DNA of 64,000 bases from Geodermatophilus poikilotrophus (GCF_900111455.1 NZ_FOIE01000003.1:186001-250000), one strand, 5' to 3'; counted from the stretch's first letter, positions 16,000 to 26,109 are shown. The notes: generated by a model from the letters alone, not told the origin. Numbers and translations are program-made.

Positions 16000-18696
16000 T
16001 CACGCGTCAAACGGCTCGCCGAGCAGCTCGTCGCCGCCGATCTCGAGGTAGCAGATGTCGTTGTCTGGGTCGGCGAGGACGCGGAGGACGTCGCCCACCT
16101 GTGCGTTGTGACGGTTGAGGAATACGTTGTAGCCCCAGTTGAAGTTGTCTGCGAACCGCAGGGAGCCGGCCGGTTGGCCGTCGTCTATGACGACGGCAGC
16201 GAGCGTGCGGTGTGCCAGAGCGTCTTTGCCCCAGTCGAACGCCATGACGCCGGAGTACAGAAACGACGGTGTGATCCGCCGCGCCGTCCACGGCCGCCCG
16301 GACGGGGTCACGCCGATGATCTTTGTCCGATCGACCGCCCGCCGGGCAGCGCGGGCCCGCTCCTGCAGCTCTGCGACCACCTCGGCGGGCACGTCGGCGC
16401 CGCGCAGACCCCAGACGTTGTGCCCGAACCGCTTGAGGCATTCCGCGTACGTGGTCCATACCGTCACGGTGGCGCGCTTCATTCCGATCTCGTCGCAGGC
16501 GGCGAGCAGGCTGAGCCGGTCCATCGCCTGGTGCGGCTGCCCGCGAAGGACGGCGACCAGCGCCTGCTTCTCCTCACCCAGCGAGTCGACGTCGATGGGG
16601 TCGGTCGTCTCGATGCGCCCGTCCGGGAGCGGGCGGAAGGCCGGGTGGCTGGCGTAGAACGCGGCGAGCTGTGCCGGCGCGGGCGCGGCTAGATCGGCGT
16701 ACTGGGGATCCGCGGCACGGAACGCGAAGTCCCGCTCGATGCCTTCAAGCAGGTCGTCCAGCGTCTGGGGGCTGATCACGGCGAGGATGCGCAGACTGGT
16801 GTTGACGAGGCGGTTCCTGCCGGCCGGGTGGTCGGTCCAGAACGAGTGCTCGTCGATCCAGTGCACAGATGCGTCGGCGCGCAGGGTTGCTTCAACGGTG
16901 TCGTGCGGCACCGGCTCGTCCGTCCCACGCGCGAGACGGCGCGTGACGGAGGCCACCGATGCGATGCCGTGCGCGTTCGACACCGCCCGGGCCGCTCCCG
17001 CCACCATGGCCGCTGCTCGAAGCTGATCGGCCCGTCCGAGGAGGCCGTCGCGCTCGCCGATGTCGACGGTTCTGCCCGTCAGGCCGACGGCGGCCCGGAA
17101 CGCGCCAGCTGTCCAGCAGGGGAGCGACGTCAGGCCGGCGGCGGCGAGAGCGGCCGTCAGATCCTCTGCGCTGCACGGGAGCGCCCAGTCGAGCAGCTCG
17201 AGCGCCTGGTCGACGGCGGGCGCGTGCACGGGCGCCGATGGAAGGTGCGCTTGGGCCTTGGACTGGACCTGCCGCACGCGTTCACGAGTGACCCCCAGGG
17301 TCTGGCCGACCTCGTCGAGGGTCCGCAGGTCGGCGCCGGCCAAGCCGTAGCGGGACCCGATTGGGCCCAGCCACTTGTCGGCTCTCGTTCCCAACGCGGC
17401 CTGCAGGACGCTCTCCGCCTCCTGTTCGAGGGTGAGCCCGTCGAGCCCTTGGAGGATGTGCTCGGCGTCCTCGACCGTCCGGCGCAGCCGGATCAGCTCG
17501 CGGGGCCCCGCGTCCTCGAAGAGCTCGCCGAGGCTGGTCGCGCCGCCCAAGAGAGGCAGAAAGCGCGGGTCCTCCGCCGTGACCGCGCCCGCCCACGGCG
17601 GGCAATCAGGAAGCTGCAGGGGTTGCGCGTCCGCCGTCGAGGAACCGGGTGGCTCGTGGGTACAGGCCGTGGCCGCGGCTGCTGCCTCCGCGGCGACGAG
17701 CAGGTCCAGGAAGCTGACGACGCCGAACTGCCGAAGCGCCGTGACGTCGTCGACGGTCGCCGTGAGCAGGAACTCCAGAAGGCCGTGCGCGCCGAACTCC
17801 CGGCGGATCACGTTTCGCGTCCTCGTGCGGAGCAGCGGCTCAATGGCGCGGGAGAACGTCGCGGGGTCCAGCCCCTGCAGGGCGGGCGCGGCGCTGCCCA
17901 TCGCCGGCTGGGAGCCGGCCCCCGACGCGACGAGTTCCCACAGTGCCGCGCCGAGCCGGGCGGCTTGGAACGGTTCTTCGGCGGGGTGGTCGAAGGTGGC
18001 GCAGGACGGTGTGCCTTCGGGAAGGCCGAGTGCTGCGAGCAGTGCCTTGGTCTCGTCGGGGGCGGCCGACGACCAATCGATCAGTACGGCCGGCAGCACG
18101 GGCGAACCCTGTTCGCCCCACGCCCGCGGAGGAGTGCGGTGTGCCGCTTCCTGCCGTTCCAGCCCCGGCTTCTGCGACCTGCCCAGTGCCGGGTGGGCTT
18201 CGGCGTGAACGACCTGAACGAGTACATTTTCGACGCCTACGAGCAGGTCGAACAGGGTGAGGACGCCCAGGCCGGGCAGCTCCAGGAGCTCGGAGATCGT
18301 GGAGATCATCAGCAGCTCGTGAACCGGGATCGACTCGCTCATGCTCGCCCTGCGGACGGCGTTGGAGGTCCGCACCCGCCAGCCGATCTGCGGGACGAGG
18401 GCTTCAAAGTCGTCGGGGTCGACGAGACGCAGTAGTGTGCCTGCGCTGCCCATGGCAGGCGCCGCTCCTAGGCCCCGGTTGAGCAAACTGCGGAGGGCCG
18501 CGCCGAATAGGGCTAGGTCAACCGGCTCGTCGAGTGGGTCAGCGAACACGGCGTCGGGGCCCGCGGCCGGGTCTATGCCGAGGGCTTCCAGCACCGGTCT
18601 GTGCAGCCCGGGGTCCGCCGCGCGCTCCCGGACGGCGGCCGGCAGCACCGGGGTGCCGGGTGTGCCCCACGCCGGGAACCTGGCGCTGTCAGACAT
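16000..18696 (-). CDS. Defence-island protein with duplicated N-terminal module and sigma-region-4-like HTH
   Basis: 898 residues, ATG at 18696 overlapping the AIPR stop by eight bases; last gene of the five-gene operon. Residues about 10-157 and 193-338 are an internal duplication (each begins WG..G.PVLPA, contains PAMGSA and ends SFLDLLV/TLFDLLV). Residues 448-485 match sigma-70 region 4 (TLDEVGQTLGVTRERVRQVQ), a promoter -35-type DNA-binding helix-turn-helix. Residues about 705-766 end in NVWGLRG and look like a second winged helix of the kind found in restriction-associated proteins. No nuclease or ATPase motif is seen. Probably the DNA-sensing or DNA-targeting subunit; function not established. 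Confidence 0.75.
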   Translation of the reverse strand: MSDSARFPAWGTPGTPVLPAAVRERAADPGLHRPVLEALGIDPAAGPDAVFADPLDEPVDLALFGAALRSLLNRGLGAAPAMGSAGTLLRLVDPDDFEALVPQIGWRVRTSNAVRRASMSESIPVHELLMISTISELLELPGLGVLTLFDLLVGVENVLVQVVHAEAHPALGRSQKPGLERQEAAHRTPPRAWGEQGSPVLPAVLIDWSSAAPDETKALLAALGLPEGTPSCATFDHPAEEPFQAARLGAALWELVASGAGSQPAMGSAAPALQGLDPATFSRAIEPLLRTRTRNVIRREFGAHGLLEFLLTATVDDVTALRQFGVVSFLDLLVAAEAAAAATACTHEPPGSSTADAQPLQLPDCPPWAGAVTAEDPRFLPLLGGATSLGELFEDAGPRELIRLRRTVEDAEHILQGLDGLTLEQEAESVLQAALGTRADKWLGPIGSRYGLAGADLRTLDEVGQTLGVTRERVRQVQSKAQAHLPSAPVHAPAVDQALELLDWALPCSAEDLTAALAAAGLTSLPCWTAGAFRAAVGLTGRTVDIGERDGLLGRADQLRAAAMVAGAARAVSNAHGIASVASVTRRLARGTDEPVPHDTVEATLRADASVHWIDEHSFWTDHPAGRNRLVNTSLRILAVISPQTLDDLLEGIERDFAFRAADPQYADLAAPAPAQLAAFYASHPAFRPLPDGRIETTDPIDVDSLGEEKQALVAVLRGQPHQAMDRLSLLAACDEIGMKRATVTVWTTYAECLKRFGHNVWGLRGADVPAEVVAELQERARAARRAVDRTKIIGVTPSGRPWTARRITPSFLYSGVMAFDWGKDALAHRTLAAVVIDDGQPAGSLRFADNFNWGYNVFLNRHNAQVGDVLRVLADPDNDICYLEIGGDELLGEPFDA

Positions 18697-20743
18697 CCGG
18701 CAGGTTCTCCACGGGGATCTGCGGGCGGAATCCGAGCCTCAACGCCTCCCTGAGCAGTGCGATGCCTTGGACGGCCTGCTTCTGCGTCGGGTCCGTCTTG
18801 CGTTCGGACCGCTGCCCGAGGCTGAAGGCTAGGCCCCGCTGCCACGGCTGCAGGCTTCCCGTCTCCTTCGCCCAATGCGCGGTCTCGAACCACGTCTGCG
18901 CCGGCACCGCCGCCGCGACGGCGACGGCCGGGTCGGTGGCCGCGGCGGTGTCCGACGGCGCCGCTCCCTGGCGCCGGCTCGACCGCAGGTCGAGCAGCTC
19001 GCCGGCGAGGGCGGTGGGAACCGTCCAGGGCAGCGCCTCGACGCGGGTCCAGGACTCCGGCCTCTTGCACCACTCACCGATGTTCGCGGCGCGCGGTGGG
19101 TTCGTGATCGATTGCTGGACCGGTTCGCACAGCTGTGAGATCGCGGCCTCCAGCGCGGGCGTGAGCGACTGTGTCCGCCAGATCCCGTCCAGATCGATTC
19201 GCTGGCTCGTCGCGTTGACGAGCTTCGCGATCGTGAAGGTCACGATGTTCGCACGGTACCCGCCGAAGCCTTTGGCGGACACGAGCCGCTCGGTCTCCTT
19301 GAACAGGATGGCCTTGGCTACGGTGCGCCGGAAGTACGTCTCGTCGACGGCGGGCCGGCCGTTGGTCGCGAGCCGGATCATAAACTCGCGGAAGTTCTTC
19401 TCCGCGCCGCGGCTCACGATGTGCGGCAGCTGGTCCCAGCTCGCGACGTACTTCGCGAGGTCGGTCTTCGTGAACTTCTGCCTCGTTGGGTTGCCGAGCT
19501 TCCAGGCCTTCATCCTCGCCGGCGTCCGCTGTCTGGCAAGCTCGTCCGCGTACTGGCCGCGGGCGCGTTCGTAGAACCAGTGGGTGTCCTGGCCGTCGCC
19601 GGTGGCGCTTGGCGCCCACACGGCGCGTGACAGCTTTTCCATGTCGACGTGCAGGGCGTCGTTCGAGGAGAAGTCCGCTGTCGTCACCTTGTTCTGCGTG
19701 TTCGAGTACCGGCTGATCGCGGGGACAATCTCGTCGAGCCGTTCCGGCGAGACGACGGTGACCTTCGCCTGGACGAGCACGTCAGTGACGTCTGCACCGT
19801 CCTTGCGCACGGCGGAATGGATGGACGCGGTGGTCTGCCCGCCGTTCACGATCTGCAGGTCGTGCAATTTGCCGATACCGGTCGACCCGTCGGCGTTGCG
19901 GAGGAGGTCCACGCGGCTGGCGGTCGCGGAGATCCCGTTGTTATAGGCCAGAAACCGTTCCGGTGTCTTTAGCAGGCTCTCCCGGATCCCGCGATTCACC
20001 GCGCCTTTCGCCTGGAGGAAGCTCCGGACGTTGAGCTCGAGGAGCCGCGTGCCGTACTCGTCATACAGGTTCGCGAGGACATTGCCCGACACGATTGTCA
20101 GTAGGACGGAGTAATCCTTGTCGGTGGCCGGCGTGCTCAGGCACGGGAGTGGTGCTCCGAACCGGTCCACGAAGTCCACGACGATGGGCTCGTGGAGCGT
20201 CCCTGACGTGAGGAGTCGGTGGAGTCGGCCGATGTCCCAGACCTGGTAGACGAAGTCGACCCCGTCGACTGTCGTCGGCGTGACCTTGAGGACCCGCGCT
20301 GTCGCGTTCGTGAACAGGAGCAGCCGGACCGTCGTCGCTGCCTTCAGTGCGCGTTCGAGGTCTAGGACCATGTCGAACACCGGGGACGCATCGTCGACGT
20401 CGGCCCGGTACCCGTCGCGGCACTTGTCGACGAACGCCCGGAGTCGCTTCATCAGCGTCTCGAGCTCCGACAATGGCAGCGTCGGGTTGTCGACGTCGTG
20501 CCGGAAGTGCGTGACGAACACATCGATCCGTGTCTCATCGTCGGACACGGCGTACCCACTGACCTCGATGCCCCGCGCACGGTGGTAGCAGACCAAACCG
20601 TCGTCGAGCTCGCCGGCTTCGGTGAGATGTTCGATCATCCGCTGGGTGAAGGCGTCCGGCAGCGTCGTGTCCGTCGCCTCGGCGGTTGCGAGGACGTCCT
20701 GCACAAGGTCGCGGGAGAAGTCCTTGAGCCCTGCGTCCGTCAC
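18689..20743 (-). CDS. AIPR (abortive infection phage resistance) family protein
   Basis: 684 residues from GTG at 20743, overlapping the PD-(D/E)XK stop by four bases. The AIPR core occupies about residues 235-540: LNVRSFLQ...VNRGIRESL, PERFLAYNNGISATA (NNGI at 268-271), the diagnostic LQIVNGGQTTASI (297-309), then VPAISRYSNTQNKVTTADFSS and FYERARGQY. AIPR proteins take part in phage exclusion and occur with restriction genes; their biochemical activity is unclear. The N-terminal 200 residues are alpha/beta and could be a nuclease-like or protein-interaction domain. Essential part of the operon by synteny. Confidence 0.88.
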   Translation of the reverse strand: MTDAGLKDFSRDLVQDVLATAEATDTTLPDAFTQRMIEHLTEAGELDDGLVCYHRARGIEVSGYAVSDDETRIDVFVTHFRHDVDNPTLPLSELETLMKRLRAFVDKCRDGYRADVDDASPVFDMVLDLERALKAATTVRLLLFTNATARVLKVTPTTVDGVDFVYQVWDIGRLHRLLTSGTLHEPIVVDFVDRFGAPLPCLSTPATDKDYSVLLTIVSGNVLANLYDEYGTRLLELNVRSFLQAKGAVNRGIRESLLKTPERFLAYNNGISATASRVDLLRNADGSTGIGKLHDLQIVNGGQTTASIHSAVRKDGADVTDVLVQAKVTVVSPERLDEIVPAISRYSNTQNKVTTADFSSNDALHVDMEKLSRAVWAPSATGDGQDTHWFYERARGQYADELARQRTPARMKAWKLGNPTRQKFTKTDLAKYVASWDQLPHIVSRGAEKNFREFMIRLATNGRPAVDETYFRRTVAKAILFKETERLVSAKGFGGYRANIVTFTIAKLVNATSQRIDLDGIWRTQSLTPALEAAISQLCEPVQQSITNPPRAANIGEWCKRPESWTRVEALPWTVPTALAGELLDLRSSRRQGAAPSDTAAATDPAVAVAAAVPAQTWFETAHWAKETGSLQPWQRGLAFSLGQRSERKTDPTQKQAVQGIALLREALRLGFRPQIPVENLPDV

Positions 20744-21741
20744 GCGTCCTCCTGTGCGATGAGCTTGTGGACGTCGCAGGCGTCCACTTCGTACCCCTCG
20801 CACGCGGCGAGGGAGACTGTGTACCTGACGGCTCCGACGCCTTCCCGCAGATCCGTCTCGGTGATGCGGGGGAAATCGTCGCGGACGCGCAGGTGCTTGA
20901 GCGCTCGGGGTTCGTAATGCGGCTCGGGATACTTGTCGCGGTGCATGTCGAGGTACCCGACTCGCGCGAGCTTTGCGTTGAACGCGGCGAGCGCGAAGGG
21001 GTGCCCGGCGAGTCGCCCGCGGAGCTCGTCGACAAGGTCGTTGACGCTGCTGCCCGTCCCGCCCAGCCGTTCGTCGAGCGACAGGTGCGCGACGACGAGA
21101 GTGCCGGTCCCGGTCGGATCAAGTTCTCGTTCGTTCGCGACGATGAATCCCTGAGGATTCTGGCCCGTTGTGACCTTCACCTCGACTGCGACGGCCGGCC
21201 GCTGGAAGTCCTGATTCGCCTTGAGCGGGCCCGTCCACGCGTCGATTGCGGTTTCGGGAGCGACGTGCGGCAGCACATCGGTCTGCAGGACGATCAGCTC
21301 CCCGGCAAGGCCGCGGCGGGCGAGAACGGAAAGGCCATCGCGGCCCAACTGCTCGAACAGGTCCTGCCAGCGGGCGAGCCCGGACGCGAGCTCGGCGGTT
21401 GCTGCGGCGGCGTCCCGCGTTGCCGCGATCCGTCCGGCGAGGTCTTCCACCAGCGGCGTGAACACGTCGCCGAGTGCAGGATCGACGAGCTCGACGACGA
21501 TGTTCATCCTCTGCCCACCAGTCTGCAGCCGACTGCGGCACGCGATGGCCTGCGTAACGGGGAACTGCGGCAGCGTGTCGGCGGGCCGCCAGGGACGGCG
21601 GAACACGAGCTGTCGGCGCCGCGACTCGAGGTCGAGAGCGACGTGGAGGTCGTGAAGGCTGTCCGGGTGAAGGCGTCGCAGCACCAGTCCGCGGTCACCC
21701 GGCTCGTCCTCAAGTTCCATCCACACTCCGGCGACGGTCAC
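20740..21741 (-). CDS. PD-(D/E)XK motif protein (DUF4420-like)
   Basis: 333 residues. GTG at 21741 overlaps the Z1 stop (GTGA); upstream ATG codons lie inside the Z1 gene. Nuclease core: Glu148 in RRGLAGELIVL, Asp178 in ANQDFQ and the E187-x-K189 pair in PAVAVEVKVTT, the order expected for a PD-(D/E)XK restriction-fold endonuclease. Proteins of this family typically accompany Z1 and AIPR genes. It is the best candidate for the DNA-cutting subunit of the island. Confidence 0.85.
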   Translation of the reverse strand: MTVAGVWMELEDEPGDRGLVLRRLHPDSLHDLHVALDLESRRRQLVFRRPWRPADTLPQFPVTQAIACRSRLQTGGQRMNIVVELVDPALGDVFTPLVEDLAGRIAATRDAAAATAELASGLARWQDLFEQLGRDGLSVLARRGLAGELIVLQTDVLPHVAPETAIDAWTGPLKANQDFQRPAVAVEVKVTTGQNPQGFIVANERELDPTGTGTLVVAHLSLDERLGGTGSSVNDLVDELRGRLAGHPFALAAFNAKLARVGYLDMHRDKYPEPHYEPRALKHLRVRDDFPRITETDLREGVGAVRYTVSLAACEGYEVDACDVHKLIAQEDA

Positions 21742-24536
21742 TCGTCGTCCTCGTCCTCGTCCTCGTCGGCCACGCCCTGAGCCTGGAGCTGCTGCCATAC
21801 GGGGTTCACGAGGTACTCGGCGGCAATGTCATGCTCGGAGTGCGGAAAGCTGAAGAAGAACCCCACCATGGGTCGGCTGACCAGCTGCGTGTGCTCCGCG
21901 TTGTCTAGGACGTAGAGGAGCATCAGCGCTTGGTCCGGGGTGCGGACACGGCGCAGCGCTGGCCCGCTCGGGTCCGTCGGGACGGCCTTTCGCCGGCCGG
22001 GGTCGCGCTCATAATCGGCGATCGTTGCGGCTAGCGCCGTCTTCGTCTGCTCTTCCGTCATGTCGAGGGTTTCGTCCGGCGGGCTGAGGATCCGACGGAT
22101 CGCGTACCGGTGATCCGTCTCCAGCTCACGTAGGGGCTGCCTAGTTTCTCCATCGCGCATCAGGCTGCGGGTGGTCAGGCCGATGTCGATCCCGGAGATG
22201 TCCGCGCGTGCCGCATTTGCTTCGTTCGAGATGAGTGCGACGGTCACATTTGAAAGCTCGCCCGCGGCGCCGCACCTGCGCATGTACTGTGCGATGAGAT
22301 CGGGGCGGACGCGCCACGCCATCGGGTCGGAACGGTAGGCGTCGAGGAACGCGACGACGGCGTCGCTCACGCCCTCGCCACACCACAGGTGGTTGCCGTT
22401 CCTCCGGCTCTTCGACGCCTGACGGTTGGCGTTCAACGACTTGACGAGGGCGTTGAGCGCCTCGCGGTTGGCGTCTAGGACGCGCTGTCGAACGCCGAAC
22501 AGAGTTGTCTCGGGGTTGCCTCCGCTGAACGAGAGCCGGACTCTCAGTCCTCGCCGCGCCTTGTTTGCGGCGGTGACGCTCAGGCCAGCCGCCGACGTTC
22601 GCACGCGCAGGCCGTACTCGATCGGGGTCGCGCCGCGCGCGGCCATGTCCTCCAGCTCCCGTCGGAGCTCGTCGGAAGCGAGTGTGATCTCGCGGTACCA
22701 GGCTCGGAGCTCCGACGTGGTGTAGAGCCGGCAGAGGTCCTCGTAGCCGGGCCGGTAGCCGAACCAGCGGCCCATCTGCATGAGGGTGTCGTACATGCGT
22801 GACGCTCGCAGGTAGTAGCTGACACTTAGCCCTTCGAGGGTCAGGCCTCGGGAGAGTTTGTTGCCCCCGATCGCGATGACGGACAGCCCTGTAGTCCGGT
22901 GTTCGTAGTAGTCGAGGGCGTCACGCGAGTTCCCGTTCATCGTCCGGATCTGGATCCGTTCGACAGCGGGCAGCAGCTCGGTGCGGACGGCGTCCCAGCT
23001 AACTTCGACGACGTTGTCGTCTTCGGCCATGAACCACGCAGTCGCTGGTTCGTGGCCGGTTCGCCAGCGCTGTTCGAGCTCGTCGAGGATGCTGGCGCCG
23101 GACCCGCCGTCGCCATGCCGGATCCGGTCCTTGACGAACAGCAGCGCGCTGCGAATCTGTTCCGTAACGCGATCTTGGACGTCTTGGAAGCGGGTGACGT
23201 GGATGAGCATGGAGTTGTGGACCGCGACCTGCCCACGGGCCCGCCGCGCGGCGCAGGTGAGCAGGAAGTCGAGCATGGCGTTGCGCAGACTGTCAGGAAA
23301 GTCCTCTTCCCGCGGCTTCCACTCCTTCTTGTGCCCGACAGGCATCCACGCCTCGGAGTCCTCGATTGCGGTGTGGATCGGGATCGGGCCACGGCTGTCG
23401 TCGGTGAGGCCGAATACGCGTTCCGGGCCGAAGTAATTGCTGGGCGGCTGCAAGCTTTCGATGAAACTGCGGGGGAAGATGTCCTCGCCGAAATCGTCGT
23501 GGTCCTCGTACGGGTCGGCATAGATATTGGCGTACGGCGTAGCCGTATACCCGACGTACGCCGACTTGTCGAAGGCGTGGAGCAGGCGCCGAATCTCGCG
23601 GTTGATGGCGGTCGGGGTGCCGGACTCCTCCTTGTTCGTGTCGATGGAAGCGTTGTCGGCTTCGTCGTCAATCACCAGCAGCGGGACGTCACGGACCACC
23701 AATCGGCCCGTGGCGGGGTCTGGGTCGCCGTGCATGCTCGTGACCCAGTCATGGATGTACTTGATGATTTTGGCGTGCTTCTTCACGACGAGCAGCACGG
23801 GATAGTCGCCGACGGGCAGGCCCAGCTTGCGGGCCTGCGCGACGCGAAAATCCCCGTTGTCCGCACTGGTGGTGAGCGTGCCGGCCTTGAGCCGGCCGAA
23901 CCCGGGGAGCGCGCCCGCGCCGATCGCGCGCTGGCTGTCATCGCCGCGCGTCATGTGCTGACTGTCCGAACCCAGGAATCCTTCGTCGAGGCGCAACTGT
24001 GTCTGGCTGCGCAGGCTGTTGTGGATTCCGGCGAACACCACGATTAGCTTGTAGCCGGCGTCTGCGGCTTTGCATGTCAATCCGGTGTAGTTGCTGGTCT
24101 TGCCTGACTGCACCTGCCCGACGACAAGGCCGCGGCGGTCCCACGGACCGTCGCGCGTCGGGTCTTCGAGCTTGCCGAGGATCGAGTCGGTGACCTCATC
24201 CAGGCGCAAGACGACCTGACGGGGCTGGAACTGAACGTCTTCGAGGTATTGCCTGTAGCGGTCCCAAAAGTTCCAGACGGGCTCGGCGCGCCGATCCCGG
24301 AGCCACTCGATGTGGTCCTTGCTGTCGACGAGCGACGACGAGGGGTCCTGACGGATGATCACGAGGGACTCGACGTGGCGCACAAGCTCGTCAAGGTGGG
24401 GCGGGTCGCCGCCACGCTTGCGCATGAGGTCGACGACGTCCTCGGCGTTCTCCCGGATGATCTCTTCGGTGGCGCCGTGCTCGGGGAGCAGATTCATCAC
24501 GAGCCGTAGGGCCCTGGCGAAGTCGTCGGCGCTCAT
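21738..24536 (-). CDS. Z1-domain superfamily II helicase-like ATPase
   Basis: 932 residues, ATG at 24536 overlapping the ATPase stop (ATGA). SF2 motifs are intact: Walker A GQVQSGKT (140-147), Walker B/DEAD-type VIDDEAD (288-294), motif III-like YTATPYANI (330-338), motif V-like KLSRGLTLEGL (560-570) and motif VI QMGRWFGYR (587-595). The Z1 domain (Pfam name) lies in the second half, and is known from restriction-associated helicases linked to MORC-like ATPases. It ends with a short run of Asp/Glu. Likely role: ATP-driven translocation or remodelling of target DNA. Complete by motif content and length. Confidence 0.92.
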   Translation of the reverse strand: MSADDFARALRLVMNLLPEHGATEEIIRENAEDVVDLMRKRGGDPPHLDELVRHVESLVIIRQDPSSSLVDSKDHIEWLRDRRAEPVWNFWDRYRQYLEDVQFQPRQVVLRLDEVTDSILGKLEDPTRDGPWDRRGLVVGQVQSGKTSNYTGLTCKAADAGYKLIVVFAGIHNSLRSQTQLRLDEGFLGSDSQHMTRGDDSQRAIGAGALPGFGRLKAGTLTTSADNGDFRVAQARKLGLPVGDYPVLLVVKKHAKIIKYIHDWVTSMHGDPDPATGRLVVRDVPLLVIDDEADNASIDTNKEESGTPTAINREIRRLLHAFDKSAYVGYTATPYANIYADPYEDHDDFGEDIFPRSFIESLQPPSNYFGPERVFGLTDDSRGPIPIHTAIEDSEAWMPVGHKKEWKPREEDFPDSLRNAMLDFLLTCAARRARGQVAVHNSMLIHVTRFQDVQDRVTEQIRSALLFVKDRIRHGDGGSGASILDELEQRWRTGHEPATAWFMAEDDNVVEVSWDAVRTELLPAVERIQIRTMNGNSRDALDYYEHRTTGLSVIAIGGNKLSRGLTLEGLSVSYYLRASRMYDTLMQMGRWFGYRPGYEDLCRLYTTSELRAWYREITLASDELRRELEDMAARGATPIEYGLRVRTSAAGLSVTAANKARRGLRVRLSFSGGNPETTLFGVRQRVLDANREALNALVKSLNANRQASKSRRNGNHLWCGEGVSDAVVAFLDAYRSDPMAWRVRPDLIAQYMRRCGAAGELSNVTVALISNEANAARADISGIDIGLTTRSLMRDGETRQPLRELETDHRYAIRRILSPPDETLDMTEEQTKTALAATIADYERDPGRRKAVPTDPSGPALRRVRTPDQALMLLYVLDNAEHTQLVSRPMVGFFFSFPHSEHDIAAEYLVNPVWQQLQAQGVADEDEDEDDE

Positions 24537-26080
24537 GAATCGTCTCCATCGGTGCGGGGGTCGGTGTTGCCGGAGAGCAGCTCGGCGAGGCCTTGGTGCT
24601 CGTCGAAGGGCGGCATGCGCGTGACGCGGGCGAGCGCCGCGGACGCCTTCTCTCCCCTGTTGAGCAGGACTTCGAGCATCCGCCGGGCGAGGTCAATGAC
24701 CTCGTCGGGCACAGTGCCGTCGGGGTCGACGACGGACTGGTCTCCGGTGTCGGCGGTGGTGTGGATGAGACCGACGGGCAGCGCGGACTCGATCATGCTG
24801 AGGATCGCGCCGAGGCCCCTGCGGATTTCGGGGTGCCGGTCAGCGAGGTCCTTGATCAGCGGGTGCTGGCGGTTGACGACGAACCGGGTGCGGCCGAACT
24901 GCCGCATCGCCTGCCACGTGAAGTCCTCGGAGACCGTCTGCCGGTCCCGGACGACCTTGCCGCGATGGTTCATCACCGAGCCGGCCCTGGCGCGTGTCGC
25001 CTTGCCGACGCGTCGGAGCTGCCTGACTGCGGTGGCGGGGGGCGTCGCAGAGGACTTCTTGACGTCGAGAGACCACGCGAGGTCGTGCTCGGCGGGCAGC
25101 TCGACAGCGATCCGGGCAAGGACATGCTTCTCGTCCTTGCGGAACTCGGGCAGGAGCCAGTCGCCGGCGACGATGAGCCGGTTCTTGCGATACACGTAGA
25201 AGCCTTGCTGGTCCAACCAGCCGCGGGGACCGCCAGCGGCGAGGTACTCCTCGTCGGTGAGCCGTGCGCGGTGCGGGAGCACGAACCCCTGTGCAGCCAG
25301 GCCGGATGGCGACGGATCTGACGGGAGCTCCTCGACAAACTTACGCCGGGCGAGGAATGGGTCCCACCCGGGCACTGGTTCACCGTTGAGGTTGATTGAG
25401 ACCCGCCCGCGGCCCGACAGGTAGCGGTGGAACACCATCCCGAGGTGCTCCTGCACACGATTTACGCCGGCGTAGAAGTCCCGCTGTGCGAACTCGTCGC
25501 TCGAGTCTGCGCCGGCGGGTGCTAGGTGCCTGAGGCCGAGCCACAGCACAATCGTTCCCGCTGCACCTTGCTCGTTCTGCAGCCGGTCGAGGATGTCGGC
25601 GGCTTCCCGCGGAGCGCCGATCAGCAGCTCCCAGTCGCCGACGGCCTTGACGTGTTCGGTGTCCCAGGTGCCGACGTTCCAAGCGCCCTTACCGGTCCGG
25701 GACGCGACGACGAGTGTCCGGGCCTGGGAGAACGATGCTGTTTTGAGCCCCATCCCGAACCGGCCGAGGTCGCTGTCGGCGCGCGCGTCCGCTCCGCCGC
25801 CGCCGACGGTGAGGCCCCGTAGCAGGTCGGACTCAGACATTCCCTTGCCGTCGTCGCAAAGCGCGACCCAGGAGCCCGCCGAGCCGCCCCAGTGGCAGGT
25901 GATCTGAATGCTTTTCGCGCCCGCGGCGATGCTGTTGTCGATCAGGTCCGCGATGGCTGCCTCGGGGCTGTACCCGAGCGCGGCGAGCGACTCGATGGTG
26001 CCCGCGGGGTCGGGGCGCAGTACGCGGTAGGTGCTGTCCAGCGGTGGTGCCCCTTCACTGCCGACGGCACTTCGCCGCAA
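24533..26080 (-). CDS. MORC/MutL-like GHKL ATPase 1 (paraMORC)
   Basis: 515 residues; the start is probably TTG at 26080 after a GGGGGG stretch, since no ATG/GTG precedes the conserved core in frame. GHKL motifs: N-box IADLIDNSIAAGA (44-56, Asp/Asn pair), G1 CDDGKGM (75-81), G2 GRFGMGLKTASFSQ (106-119). A ribosomal S5-like second half with a basic tail follows (KKSSATPP, conserved as a lysine loop in the paralogue's position). Such ATPases act as ATP-gated DNA clamps. First gene of the leftward operon; the paralogue at 29022-30329 shares all motifs and the LxYRADRL-like segment (FYVYRKNRLIVAGDW here). Confidence 0.88.
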   Translation of the reverse strand: MRRSAVGSEGAPPLDSTYRVLRPDPAGTIESLAALGYSPEAAIADLIDNSIAAGAKSIQITCHWGGSAGSWVALCDDGKGMSESDLLRGLTVGGGGADARADSDLGRFGMGLKTASFSQARTLVVASRTGKGAWNVGTWDTEHVKAVGDWELLIGAPREAADILDRLQNEQGAAGTIVLWLGLRHLAPAGADSSDEFAQRDFYAGVNRVQEHLGMVFHRYLSGRGRVSINLNGEPVPGWDPFLARRKFVEELPSDPSPSGLAAQGFVLPHRARLTDEEYLAAGGPRGWLDQQGFYVYRKNRLIVAGDWLLPEFRKDEKHVLARIAVELPAEHDLAWSLDVKKSSATPPATAVRQLRRVGKATRARAGSVMNHRGKVVRDRQTVSEDFTWQAMRQFGRTRFVVNRQHPLIKDLADRHPEIRRGLGAILSMIESALPVGLIHTTADTGDQSVVDPDGTVPDEVIDLARRMLEVLLNRGEKASAALARVTRMPPFDEHQGLAELLSGNTDPRTDGDDS

Positions 26081-26096
26081 TGCCCCCCAGTCACGG

Positions 26097-26109
26097 GATC
26101 GTTACGATC
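26097..26109. promoter_or_regulatory. Operator/promoter candidate in the divergent ATPase-methyltransferase region
   Basis: GATCG-TTA-CGATC is a perfect 5-bp inverted repeat, 16 bases from the ATPase start and 111 from the methyltransferase start. It contains TACGAT, a fair -10 hexamer for the rightward gene, and TAACCT follows at 26114. Suited to mutual control of the methyltransferase and the presumed restriction arm. Not demonstrated. Confidence 0.4.
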
